From NCBI GenBank assembly GCA_033763835.1, contig JANRJS010000007.1:62001-126000 (forward strand): DNA of 64,000 nt, given 5' to 3'. Positions 43,257 through 52,209 of the stretch are shown here, piece after piece. The notes under the pieces were generated by a model that was given only the letters and a program-made list of their open reading frames with translations, was not told the origin of the DNA and searched no databases. Origin of the DNA: JAPKYZ01 sp033763835 (GTDB taxonomy: Bacteria > Acidobacteriota > Terriglobia > Bryobacterales > Bryobacteraceae). Numbering within the stretch: the first letter of the stretch is position 1; each line of letters opens with the position of its first letter. The position numbers were made by a program, and so were the translations under genes.

Positions 43257-46200
43257 AAACGCCAATCGCAGTCCGAACCGAATCGAGCGCTGCGGCGACT
43301 GTCCGACATTCGCCGCCGTAATCACCATGAAGGTGCCGGGCGTCGTGACGCTTGCGTTCGGGTTGGCCAGCGCCGGAGTGTTCGTGAAGTTCAAGGCCTC
43401 CGCCCGGAATTGCAAGTTCATCCGCTCGGAGAAATCAAACGCGCGGAACACGCCCAGATTCATGTTGAACAATTGCGGGCCACGGAGCGCGTTCAAACCC
43501 ATGTTGCCGAATCGCGCACCGGTGACAGCCGCGAACGCCGTGGGGTCGTAGAAGGGTGCGCCCGCGCCGACGCCCCCTAGCTTGTTCACGGTGCCATTGA
43601 TCTGATCGGCGACTTGCGTATTGTTCAGCGCGTTCAGGGAAGCGGCGTCGGCGGTCACGATGAACGGATTGCCCGAATACCACGCAAGAGTGGGATTCAA
43701 CTGCCAGCCGCCCAGGATCGCGTTGCCGAATCCATCGGTCGCCCATTTCTTGCCTTTGCCGAACGGCAGGTGCCAGTTCACTGCCGAGGTCCACGTCAAA
43801 GTACGGTCGAAATCGGACACAGCGCGGTTTTTCGAGTACTGGCTGGGCACATAGAAACGCAAGCCCACGTCCGAGTTGCCGGCGTTGATGCCGATCGACT
43901 TCGACCAAGTGAACGACGACGTCACGAACAGGCCCTGCGAAAATCGCCTGGTCAAATTGGTCTGCAATGCGTCGTAACGATTGGTGGCCATCGGGATGAA
44001 AAACTGCCGACCAGCGGTCACACCAAACTGATTGAACAGAGGACGTCCGGCGTTACCCGCACCGGGGATGAGACCGGCGTTGCCCTCGAAATACGTCAAC
44101 GCCTGCCGGATGGAGCGCGTGCCGACGTAGCCGGTCTGGAGGACGAAACCCCAACCGATTTCGCGTTGGATCGTGACGTTGAACGATTGAATATAGCCAC
44201 GGCGGAACTCGCCGGCCTGAAGCGTGTTGGTTGCGATGGTATTGGGGATGGCTACGTCGCCGGAAGAGATATTGGGCAGCGTCGCGGCCGGAATGCCGGT
44301 TCGCAAGTCGCCGATGGGCGCAAAGCCCGTACCCAAAAACTCGTTGATGATCACCGCGGGATAAGGACTACGCAACGGCCGGCTCATCGGGTACGGATCG
44401 TTGGTGATTCCGTAACCGGCGCGGAAGACGGTCTTCTCCGTGGCACGATACGCAAGGCCCACGCGCGGAGCCCACATAATCGGAATCGCGTCCGTCCCCG
44501 CGTTGCGCGGTACGTTGCCGCGCCCGCCGATCAGAACCCGATTGGTGGTGGGATCGTAACGCTCGATGCCGAACTCGCCCCGGTTCATGATCGGAAAATG
44601 TTCCATGCGCAGGCCGAGGTTCAAGCTCAGCTTGCGATTCACCTGCCAGTTGTCACGGATGTAATAGCCCTGCTGGAACTCGCGGGTCGCCATCGGATCG
44701 TAGAACTGGATCGCTTTGCCCATCGTCTGCGGCAAGCCCAGCAGAAACGCCGCGTAGGCGTTGAAATTGTTGGCCGCCGCTCCGCCGTTGAGGGAAGTCA
44801 CGCCGCCGTTGAAGGTGAAGCCTCCGCGCGGACTATAGCCGCCGATCTCCGGCTGCCAGTGATTCATCTGGTGATTCACGAGATCGATCCCGAACCTAAT
44901 GCTGTGCGCCCCCTTGTTCCAGTTGAGATTCGCGGCGTAAGTAAAGAGACGGTCGTTGCGCTCCGTCGGACTCCAGTTATTGACGTTGCCGACGGAAGCG
45001 TAGCCGGAGATGTTGAAAATGGGGAACCCGCTCTCGCGCGGGTCCGGACCGTTGGTGCCGGGAATCCGCAGCACGTCGAGACCGATATTCGTTCCGACGT
45101 CGGGTCCCTCGGTCTTGTGGTGCATCCAAGTGCCGCCGAAGTTGCCGTCGAACAGAAGGGACGGCGTAATGACGTAGCTGACGCCAATGCTCATGATGTC
45201 GGTCTTGTTGTCGCCGGTGCCGATACCCGCCGCACCCGCCGCGCCACCCGGATAACCGCCCAAAGCCTGACCGTAGGGAACGCCCGCTGTCACGGGCGCA
45301 ATCATCACGCTGTACTTGCCGAACACGTTCACCTTCGAGTTCGGCGTCCAGTTCACTTTGCCATCCACCATGTCGCGCTTGAAGTAGTAAGGCACGGAGG
45401 CGAAGAAGTTGTTCAATTGCCCGGTTCCGGTATTGGGCAGCGGAGTCCAGCCTGCGATGGTGCGCGCGGCGGCGCTGATTCGCGAATCGGGAATGACGTT
45501 GTTGGGGAACATGCTCCGCCCGGTTCCGTTTGCAGCGCCGGTAGCCGGATCGAAAATATTCGCAAGCCCCGTGAAGTTACCGGACTTGACAGCTGAGGTC
45601 GGCAGGCTCGTCACGTTGTTGCCCCGCTCGGCCGTCGTGGTCCCTTCCCAGGACGTGAAGAAGAACAGCTTGTCCTTCTTGATCGGGCCGCCAAACGTCC
45701 CGCCGTACTGATTGTCGATGCGTTGCGGAGTGCCCGGTCCCGCCGGCGTGTTGGGGTTGAAGAACAAGTTCTTCGCGCCCCAGGCGTGGTTGAGGTGATA
45801 CCAGAACGCGACACCGTGGAACTGGTTCGTGCCGCTTTTTGTGATGACACTCACCGCCGCGCCGCCCGACATCCCTTGCTCCGCGTCGAAATTGTTGGTC
45901 GAGATGTTCACCGTCTCGATGGACTCGATCGGCGGCACATAGTAGGAATGGTGCGGCAGCCAGGTAAACACGCTGGCCGCGCCGTCGATGCGCGTGTTGT
46001 TCGAGTTGCGCGCCGTGCCGTTGACGTTGGTGGTGAGCGCTCGTGCCGGGCTATCGGTAGACGCGTTCTGGAACGCCGAGGGCGTCGATCCCGGGACGAG
46101 ATCGATCATCGATTGGAAGTTGCGGTAACCGCCGATGGCAATCTGCGTGAGTTCTCGCGAGCCGACGTCGGTGTGCAAGTCCGATTTGTCGGTTTGCAAT

Positions 46201-46577
46201 TGCGCTACCTCCGCGCCCACCGTGATCACTTCGCTAACGTTTCCGACCTTCAATGTGGCGTCGACGCGCGTGATGTTGTTTGCGACGACGGCGATCTGCG
46301 ACGCCTCGAAGCTCGCGAACCCGGCGGCGACGATCTTGATGTCGTAGGTACCGGGCGGGACGTTCAGAAAGTCGTAGGCGCCGCGTTCGTCGGTCTTCGA
46401 TTCCACCGTATAGCCGGTGGCTTTGTTGGAGATGGTGGCCGCCGCTCCCGCTACCGCGCCTTGCGACGGATCGGTGACGTTACCGACCACGGTTCCGTAC
46501 AGGACTTGCGCTGAAAGCTCATGAGAAGTAGCCCAAAGCGACGCCGAAAAAACGAACGCCATACGCAGGAAGCGCAT
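43254..46577 (-). CDS. Oar-like TonB-dependent receptor with carboxypeptidase-regulatory domain
   Basis: A 1107-residue outer-membrane receptor. A signal peptide (FLRMAFVFSASLWATSHELSAQ) precedes the Cna-B/carboxypeptidase-regulatory domain (GTVVGNVTDPSQGAVAGA ... DFLNVPPGTYDIKIV), then the plug (GGAAVSVITKSGTNQFHG) and the beta barrel ending in Phe (FGLRLAF). The start follows an AGGGGGG ribosome site. It is related in design to the receptor at 22133-25354 but clearly diverged. A promoter with TTGACA lies upstream. The transported compound is unknown. Confidence 0.9.
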   Translation of the reverse strand: MRFLRMAFVFSASLWATSHELSAQVLYGTVVGNVTDPSQGAVAGAAATISNKATGYTVESKTDERGAYDFLNVPPGTYDIKIVAAGFASFEASQIAVVANNITRVDATLKVGNVSEVITVGAEVAQLQTDKSDLHTDVGSRELTQIAIGGYRNFQSMIDLVPGSTPSAFQNASTDSPARALTTNVNGTARNSNNTRIDGAASVFTWLPHHSYYVPPIESIETVNISTNNFDAEQGMSGGAAVSVITKSGTNQFHGVAFWYHLNHAWGAKNLFFNPNTPAGPGTPQRIDNQYGGTFGGPIKKDKLFFFTSWEGTTTAERGNNVTSLPTSAVKSGNFTGLANIFDPATGAANGTGRSMFPNNVIPDSRISAAARTIAGWTPLPNTGTGQLNNFFASVPYYFKRDMVDGKVNWTPNSKVNVFGKYSVMIAPVTAGVPYGQALGGYPGGAAGAAGIGTGDNKTDIMSIGVSYVITPSLLFDGNFGGTWMHHKTEGPDVGTNIGLDVLRIPGTNGPDPRESGFPIFNISGYASVGNVNNWSPTERNDRLFTYAANLNWNKGAHSIRFGIDLVNHQMNHWQPEIGGYSPRGGFTFNGGVTSLNGGAAANNFNAYAAFLLGLPQTMGKAIQFYDPMATREFQQGYYIRDNWQVNRKLSLNLGLRMEHFPIMNRGEFGIERYDPTTNRVLIGGRGNVPRNAGTDAIPIMWAPRVGLAYRATEKTVFRAGYGITNDPYPMSRPLRSPYPAVIINEFLGTGFAPIGDLRTGIPAATLPNISSGDVAIPNTIATNTLQAGEFRRGYIQSFNVTIQREIGWGFVLQTGYVGTRSIRQALTYFEGNAGLIPGAGNAGRPLFNQFGVTAGRQFFIPMATNRYDALQTNLTRRFSQGLFVTSSFTWSKSIGINAGNSDVGLRFYVPSQYSKNRAVSDFDRTLTWTSAVNWHLPFGKGKKWATDGFGNAILGGWQLNPTLAWYSGNPFIVTADAASLNALNNTQVADQINGTVNKLGGVGAGAPFYDPTAFAAVTGARFGNMGLNALRGPQLFNMNLGVFRAFDFSERMNLQFRAEALNFTNTPALANPNASVTTPGTFMVITAANVGQSPQRSIRFGLRLAF

Positions 46578-46629
46578 GTTTCCCCCCTTTAATCCCATCG
46601 ACCCCAGGTCCGTTTCGAGACCTTACGCG

Positions 46630-46658
46630 ATTGTGCGGTAGGAGGGAGGCGGTGTCAA
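46630..46658 (-). promoter_or_regulatory. sigma70-like promoter of TonB receptor 2
   Basis: On the minus strand a perfect -35 TTGACA (46653-46658) is followed after 17 bp by CACAAT (46630-46635), which matches four of six -10 positions. It overlaps the end of the upstream CRTAC1 gene and would give a leader of about 45 bases. Confidence 0.6.
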
Positions 46659-48316
46659 GCGGTTAGCTTACGCCCAGTGCCCTTGCGTAAAGCGTGCAGC
46701 CGGTTGGGCGAGAGGCCGGTCCAGGATTCCCGGGTCCCATCCGGCCACTCTACTTCGATCGAGTCAATGCCCGCCTTGTCGCCGAGCCCGAAATGGACGC
46801 GGGACGCACTCGCCGAGCAGTAGCTGGAATCCGTGTGCACACGCCGCACGAGCGGGCGCAAATCCTCGCGAAATAGCGTAACTTTTGCGCCGAACGTCAC
46901 CGGCGCTTCGAGCTCTACCGCCGCCCAGCCGGTGCCGGAGGACTCGTTCAACAACAGCCGCGCGTCGCCGCCGTTGTACGTGACGAGGATGTCCTGGTCG
47001 CCGTCGTTATCGAGGTCGCCGAACGCCGCTCCGCGGGCGATCCCCGCTTGCGCGAACACCGGACCCGCAAGTTTTGAGACATCCGAAAACTTGCCGCGCC
47101 CGTCGCCGCGCAACAGAAGATTGGTCTCGGCGAACGGGCGGCGCTCGCCACGCCGGTCCTCGCGCAACGTCACCGCGCCGTTGGCGATGAACAGGTCGAG
47201 CGCGCCGTCGTTGTCGTAGTCGAAAAAATCCGTGCCGAAACCGGTGTAGGCGAACGTCGCCGGATAGACGCCGCTCGACCGTGCGACGTCGAGAAAGACG
47301 GGAATGCCGCCTCCCGCCGTCTGCGTGTCGTTGCGGAACAGGGTCGCGCCTTCGCGCATAAGATTCACCACGAACAGGTCGTCGTCGCCGTCCTGGTCGT
47401 AATCGCCGGCCGCGACGCCCATGCCCGCTTTCGCCACGCCGTCTTCGCTATAGGCCGCGCCGGATTCGACGCCATGCTCGCGGAACGTTCCGTTGCGTTG
47501 ATTGAGCCAGATGTGGTTTTGCGCGGTGTCGTTGGCGACGAAAAGATCGGGCCAACCGTCGGCGTTGAGATCGAGCGCTGCGACGCCCAACCCCGGCCCG
47601 AGCGCGCGGTCGATTCCGGACTGCGCCGTGACGTCGGCGAAGACTCCGTCGCCGGTATTGCGGTATAGGCGCGCGGCCATCGGCGAGTAGGCGCGCGGCG
47701 TGCAGTAATCGCGCTCGCCCGTCGGCGCCTGGCACGTTTTGTTGCCGCCGCGCGAGAAGTTGACGTAGCTGAGGACGACGAGGTCGAGTTTTCCGTCGCG
47801 GTCGTAATCGAAAAACGAAGCCGATGTGCCCCACTGGTGGGCGACCGGGGGGGCGGGAAAGGGGAGTTCGCGGAACTTTCCGCCGCCCTCGTTGCGGTAA
47901 AGAGCGCGCGATCCCCAGCCGGTAATCAGCAGATCGAGATCGCCGTCGTTGTCGATATCGCCCGTCGCCGCGCCCATGCCGTAGCCGGCATAGGCGATGC
48001 CCGATCCGGCGGTAGCGTCGGTGAACTTCATCGTGCCCGATGGCACAAGTTCGTTGCGGTAGAGTTTGCCCGCGCCGGAGCTTTGCACGAAATAGACGTC
48101 GAGATCGCCGTCGCGGTCCATGTCGAACACCGCTACACCCGCGCCCATGATCTCGGGCATGAGAAACTCGCCGGTCTCGCCGGTTGCGTGGGTAAAGCGC
48201 AGTCCGGTTTCGGCGGCCGAGTCGCGAAAAATCGGTTTGGGCGCGGCGGCGGGACGTTCCGGCGGACGGGTGACGCAAGCCGCGAAAAGGAATGGAAAGA
48301 GGAAGACGCCGCGCAC
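46655..48316 (-). CDS. CRTAC1-family lipoprotein with FG-GAP/VCBS repeats and ASPIC/UnbV domain
   Basis: A 553-residue exported protein starting at GTG, with a lipoprotein signal ending in LFAAC. Beta-propeller repeats carry Ca-binding loops of the DxDxDG type, for example DMDRDGDLDVYF, DIDNDGDLDLLI, DYDRDGKLDLVV and DLDNDGDQDILV. The C-terminal ASPIC/UnbV domain includes VHFGLGDKAGIDSIEVEWPDG. Such proteins are abundant in acidobacteria and are thought to bind matrix or sugars at the cell surface. The start overlaps the TPR gene stop by one base (TAGTG), placing it at the end of the act-cox operon. Confidence 0.88.
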   Translation of the reverse strand: MRGVFLFPFLFAACVTRPPERPAAAPKPIFRDSAAETGLRFTHATGETGEFLMPEIMGAGVAVFDMDRDGDLDVYFVQSSGAGKLYRNELVPSGTMKFTDATAGSGIAYAGYGMGAATGDIDNDGDLDLLITGWGSRALYRNEGGGKFRELPFPAPPVAHQWGTSASFFDYDRDGKLDLVVLSYVNFSRGGNKTCQAPTGERDYCTPRAYSPMAARLYRNTGDGVFADVTAQSGIDRALGPGLGVAALDLNADGWPDLFVANDTAQNHIWLNQRNGTFREHGVESGAAYSEDGVAKAGMGVAAGDYDQDGDDDLFVVNLMREGATLFRNDTQTAGGGIPVFLDVARSSGVYPATFAYTGFGTDFFDYDNDGALDLFIANGAVTLREDRRGERRPFAETNLLLRGDGRGKFSDVSKLAGPVFAQAGIARGAAFGDLDNDGDQDILVTYNGGDARLLLNESSGTGWAAVELEAPVTFGAKVTLFREDLRPLVRRVHTDSSYCSASASRVHFGLGDKAGIDSIEVEWPDGTRESWTGLSPNRLHALRKGTGRKLTA

Positions 48317-49392
48317 TAGTTTCTTAGCTTAACGAGATCGCGCTCGATCGATTGCGCCAAAGCCGGCTGTCCGCGCCGCGTGGAGAAGTCGCGCGCCCGT
48401 TCGAGAGTCGATACCGCGTCGGCACGGCGGCCCGCCCGTGCGTAGGTTGCCCCGAGCGCGTATAGGTACGTTCCCGTGGCTTCGTCTTCTCCGGTACAGG
48501 CCCGTTCGAAAGCGGCGATCGCCGCAGGATACCGGTTTTGGTTGGCGTACAACCGTCCGAGTTGAAAGTGCGCGAGGCGGTAATCGGGGCGAATGGCGAC
48601 GGCCTTCTCGAAGGCGCGTTGCGCGGCGGCGAGTTGACCCGTCTCCTGAAATACCGCGCCAAGATTATGGTGCGCCTCCGCATGACCGGGATCGGCGGCG
48701 ATAGCTTTTTCGAACGCCGCTTGCGCTTCGGCGCGGCGCCCCTGGCTGTAGCGGAGCACGCCGTAATTGTAGTGCGCCTCGGCGGACTTTGGGCTTATTG
48801 AAACGGCCTCGCGGTAGGCCTCGCCCGCTTTGTCCGGATCGTTCAGCCGACCATACAACGAGATGAGATTGACGTACGCTTGCGCGAGTTTCGGATCGCG
48901 CTCGATGGCCTGGCGGTTGAAATCGGCGGCGGCGGCGAGATCGCCCGCCCGTTCGGCTGCTTGCGCGCGGGATAGAAATCGAGTGGGGCTTTGGTTGAGC
49001 TCGCGAATCGCGTCCATCCAAGGATTCGGCGCGTCCCGATCTTCGAGTTTCGGGAGACCGGGCTTGAGTTTCGCGGCCCGTGCGTAAAACTCCGCGGCTT
49101 GCGCGCCGTCGCCCAAAGCCAGAGCGGCATGGGCGGCGTAGTAGGGCCATTCGAAGGAGCGCGGCGAAAGCGCCGCCGCGCGCAGATAAGCCGCACGGGC
49201 GGCGGAGAATTGCTCGTAGGCGTGCAGGATCGTCCCATAGCGGCCTACGACAGCCGCATCGTTGGGCTTCGACCGGGCATCCGAGGCGGCGGTGTCGATC
49301 GATCGGCGAATCGAGGGGAGAAATGTGGATGTCGAGACTTCGGGCAGCGGCGGCGGAGAGGGTCCGCTGCAACTGGCGAGTAGAACGACTAG
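48316..49392 (-). CDS. TPR-repeat lipoprotein, start codon unresolved
   Basis: About 355 residues beginning at a lipobox (VVLLASC) and containing around six or more tetratricopeptide repeats, such as AYVNLISLYGRLNDPDKAGE, AHYNYGVLRYSQGRRAEAQA, AHHNLGAVFQETGQLAAAQR and AHFQLGRLYANQNRYPAAIA. TPRs mediate protein contacts. No ATG, GTG or TTG occurs in frame near the lipobox; the nearest ATG upstream (49566) is inside coxD and the next downstream is at Met of NPWMDAI, over 100 residues on. I therefore mark the start at the coxD stop. A non-canonical start, a frameshift fusion with coxD, or an assembly error would each explain it. Confidence 0.7.
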   Translation of the reverse strand, partial: LVVLLASCSGPSPPPLPEVSTSTFLPSIRRSIDTAASDARSKPNDAAVVGRYGTILHAYEQFSAARAAYLRAAALSPRSFEWPYYAAHAALALGDGAQAAEFYARAAKLKPGLPKLEDRDAPNPWMDAIRELNQSPTRFLSRAQAAERAGDLAAAADFNRQAIERDPKLAQAYVNLISLYGRLNDPDKAGEAYREAVSISPKSAEAHYNYGVLRYSQGRRAEAQAAFEKAIAADPGHAEAHHNLGAVFQETGQLAAAQRAFEKAVAIRPDYRLAHFQLGRLYANQNRYPAAIAAFERACTGEDEATGTYLYALGATYARAGRRADAVSTLERARDFSTRRGQPALAQSIERDLVKLRN

Positions 49393-49826
49393 TGCGCCGG
49401 TGCGGCGGGCTTGGGCGCTTCGGTGGCGGGCGCGGGAGCCATACCGGGAGCGGTCCCGGCCGGAGTTGCGGGCTTGTCCAGGTCGCGCGGCGACATCAAC
49501 CCCTTGTCCGGACCCTTCCAGTTGGCCGGCTTCGGTTCGATGCGGCTGCCCACGTCGATCAAACATAGGATCAAGAGAAACGAGAGAAACATCAGCGAGG
49601 AAAGGAAGATCAACGAGTTGATCGCCTTGTCGTGCCGCAGATGCATGAAGAATAGCGCGACTAGCGAAGCCTTCACCGTGGCGATCACGACCGCGATAAT
49701 CACGTTGAGCGAGCCGAAGTCGATACGCGACGCGCCTACGGTGATCACCGTGAGCGTTAGCAGGGCGAGCAGGACGCCGAGATAAATCTTCCAATCGTTT
49801 TCGTGCGAGTGTGCGTGCGAAGACAT
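49389..49826 (-). CDS. coxD: cytochrome c oxidase subunit IV (caa3 type)
   Basis: A 145-residue membrane protein with three hydrophobic helices (IYLGVLLALLTLTVITVGA, VIIAVVIATVKASLVALFFM, LIFLSSLMFLSFLLILCLID) and the motif KASLVALFFMHLRHD typical of the prokaryotic subunit IV family (COX4_pro). The tail is a Pro/Ala-rich low-complexity segment. It is the smallest core subunit of the oxidase and the last cox gene, overlapping the TPR lipoprotein frame. Confidence 0.88.
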   Translation of the reverse strand: MSSHAHSHENDWKIYLGVLLALLTLTVITVGASRIDFGSLNVIIAVVIATVKASLVALFFMHLRHDKAINSLIFLSSLMFLSFLLILCLIDVGSRIEPKPANWKGPDKGLMSPRDLDKPATPAGTAPGMAPAPATEAPKPAAPAH

Positions 49827-49843
49827 GTTTGACGAAATTTCGG

Positions 49844-50548
49844 TTAGCTAATCAAGTAAAGCAACGGGAACAGATAGATCCAGATCAAATCGACCAAGTG
49901 CCAGTAAAGGCCGACCAGATCGACGGGGGTGTAATACCCCGGGCCGAAATCGCCCTTGAGAGCGCGAACCAGAATCCATCCGATGGCGACCATGCCAAGC
50001 ACGACGTGAATACCATGCAAGCCCGTCATCATGAAGTAGAAGCTGAAGAAGATATATTCGTTTGGCTGCCCGTGCGCGTAACTGTAAAACTTGCCGGGCA
50101 ACAGTCCGTCGTGAATCTTGTGCGAGTACTCGAAGTACTTGACGACGAGAAAGGTTCCGGCGCAGGCGAGCGTCAGGATCAGGTTGGTAATCAGCGTCTT
50201 GCGGCGCCCCGTCATCGAGGCCCAGACGGCGATCACCATGGTGAAGCTCGAAACCAGCAGGACGACGGTGTTGAGCGCGCCTAACTGCCAATCGAGATGA
50301 TGGTGCGCGGCCTTGAACGCCTCCGGAAACTTCGCTTGCTGCATCCCAAAGCCGACGAAGAGCCCGCCGAACAACAGGATTTCCGTCGCCAGAAACAGCC
50401 ACATGCCGATCTTCGCGGCGTCGAACTGCTGCGCCATTTCCGTGAAATGGTGCTGCAGATTAGGGTCGTGGCCATCCGCGTGATGATGTCCGTGCCCGTG
50501 AGCGTGGGTCGCGTCGTGGTGCGTTGCGGTCAAAGTCGTATCGGACAC
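49844..50548 (-). CDS. coxC: cytochrome c oxidase subunit III
   Basis: A 234-residue subunit with about five helices and a His-rich N-terminal tail. Family features are MWLFLATEILLFGGLF, the Glu-containing FYFMMTGLHGIHVVLGM and the C-terminal YWHLVDLIWIYLFPLLY. It lacks the first two helices of the seven-helix form, as in many bacterial caa3 oxidases. It begins at GTG overlapping the coxA stop. Confidence 0.92.
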   Translation of the reverse strand: MSDTTLTATHHDATHAHGHGHHHADGHDPNLQHHFTEMAQQFDAAKIGMWLFLATEILLFGGLFVGFGMQQAKFPEAFKAAHHHLDWQLGALNTVVLLVSSFTMVIAVWASMTGRRKTLITNLILTLACAGTFLVVKYFEYSHKIHDGLLPGKFYSYAHGQPNEYIFFSFYFMMTGLHGIHVVLGMVAIGWILVRALKGDFGPGYYTPVDLVGLYWHLVDLIWIYLFPLLYLIS

Positions 50549-52185
50549 TAGCGGCGTCTCCCAACCGGTTCCGGCGAGTAGTCGTAGGGGCCGTGCGTCA
50601 AAACCGGCGTGTGTTCGAAGTTATGGGCGATGGGCGGCGATTGCGTTTCCCATTCCATCGTCTTCGATCCCCAAGGATTGGCGGGCGCGTCCTTAGGCTT
50701 GCGCAGCGAAGCGAGCAAGGTGCCCGCCGCAACGAACAGGCCGAGGGCGAGAATCCAACTGCCGACAGTTGAGGCCACATGCCAAGGCTGGAACTGATCG
50801 AGGTAGCTAAAGTAGCGCCGCGGCATCCCTTGAGATCCCATGAAGAACTGGCTGAAGAAGGTGACGTTGAACCCCCAGAAAACCAGCCAAGCCGAGATTT
50901 GTCCCCAGCGCTCGTTGTACATTCGCCCATAAATCTTAGGCCACCAGTGGAACAACCCGCCGATAAACGCGATCACCGTTCCGCCCATCATGACGTAATG
51001 GAAGTGGGCCACGATGAAGTACGTGTCGTGCAGGTGGATGTCCACCGAGAGCGCTCCGAGGAAAATGCCCGTCAAGCCGCCGATCGTGAACAGCAGCAGG
51101 AAGGATAGCGCGTAGAGCATCGGCGTGTTCAGCGCGATCGAACCGCGGTACATCGTCGCCACCCAATTGAACACCTTAACGCCCGAGGGGATCGCAACCA
51201 GGAACGTCAGGAACGAAAAGATCGCCGCCGCTAGTTGCGACTGACCCGACGTAAACATATGGTGGCCCCACACGATGAAGCTGATCAGGGCGATGGCGAT
51301 CGAACTAAAGGCGATCGCGCGATAACCAAAGATGTGCTTCTTCGAGTGCGTCGGAATTAGCTCCGAAATGATCGCCATTCCGGGCAGAATCATGATGTAG
51401 ACCGCCGGGTGCGAGTAGAACCAGAAGAAGTGTTGGAACAGCACCGGGTCGCCGCCTAGCCGCGCGTCGAAGATGCCGACTTGGAACACCCGCTCCATGA
51501 CGAGAAGAACTGTGGTGATGCCGATCACGGGCGTCGCGAGCACTTGAATGATTGCCGTCGCGTAGATACCCCATACGAATAGGGGTAAGTCGAACCAGCC
51601 CATGCCGGGAGCGCGCAGTTTGTGCACCGTGGCAACGAAGTTGATTCCCGTAAAGATCGACGAAAAGCCGAGTACGAACACCGAAAGCGCCATCAAGGTG
51701 ACCGCACCGGTGGTAGTCGTGGAATAAGGCGTGTAGAACGTCCAACCGGTATCGACGCCTCCGGTAACCATCGCCGCGACAGCCATAATCGCGCCGGTCA
51801 CGTAGATGTAGTAACTCGCCAGATTTAGCCGCGGGAAGGCCACGTCTTTCGCGCCCAACATCAGCGGCAGCACGAAATTGCCAAGCGCCGCGGGCACCGC
51901 CGGAATGATAAACAGGAACACCATGATCGCGCCGTGCAGCGTGAAGACCTTGTTGTAGGTCTCCGCGTTCATGAAGTCCTCTTTCGGCGTCAGCAGTTCC
52001 AGCCGCAGAGCCAGCGCGAACAACCCGCCGAGCAGGAACGCGCCCAGCACGCTCCACAGGTACATGACGCCGATCCGTTTATGGTCGACCGTCGTCATCC
52101 AACTCCAGATACCGGGTTGGTCGTTGAGATAGTCCTTGGGAGCCTCGTGCCCCTTGTGAACAACCGGTGTCGTTGTTGTCGCCAT
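50548..52185 (-). CDS. coxA: cytochrome c oxidase subunit I, type A2 (caa3)
   Basis: A 545-residue catalytic subunit with twelve helices. The CuB ligands are in FWFYSHPAVYIMILP and WGHHMFTSG, and the heme ligands in HDTYFIVAHFHYVMMGG; the low-spin heme His is in TLHGAIMVFLF. The YSHPAV motif in place of GHPEV marks the A2 class, in which a Tyr-Ser pair replaces the D-channel Glu, as in Thermus and Rhodothermus caa3. It reduces oxygen to water and pumps protons. Confidence 0.96.
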   Translation of the reverse strand: MATTTTPVVHKGHEAPKDYLNDQPGIWSWMTTVDHKRIGVMYLWSVLGAFLLGGLFALALRLELLTPKEDFMNAETYNKVFTLHGAIMVFLFIIPAVPAALGNFVLPLMLGAKDVAFPRLNLASYYIYVTGAIMAVAAMVTGGVDTGWTFYTPYSTTTTGAVTLMALSVFVLGFSSIFTGINFVATVHKLRAPGMGWFDLPLFVWGIYATAIIQVLATPVIGITTVLLVMERVFQVGIFDARLGGDPVLFQHFFWFYSHPAVYIMILPGMAIISELIPTHSKKHIFGYRAIAFSSIAIALISFIVWGHHMFTSGQSQLAAAIFSFLTFLVAIPSGVKVFNWVATMYRGSIALNTPMLYALSFLLLFTIGGLTGIFLGALSVDIHLHDTYFIVAHFHYVMMGGTVIAFIGGLFHWWPKIYGRMYNERWGQISAWLVFWGFNVTFFSQFFMGSQGMPRRYFSYLDQFQPWHVASTVGSWILALGLFVAAGTLLASLRKPKDAPANPWGSKTMEWETQSPPIAHNFEHTPVLTHGPYDYSPEPVGRRR

Positions 52186-52209
52186 GGTAGTTCCCCGTCC
52201 TCTATCTTC

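Noticed and set aside
43614..45596. Long plus-strand open frame of 660 codons opposite TonB receptor 2
   Set aside because: It lies fully antisense to a clear receptor gene, has Arg/Val-rich composition with no domain, and arises from the codon bias of GC-rich DNA.
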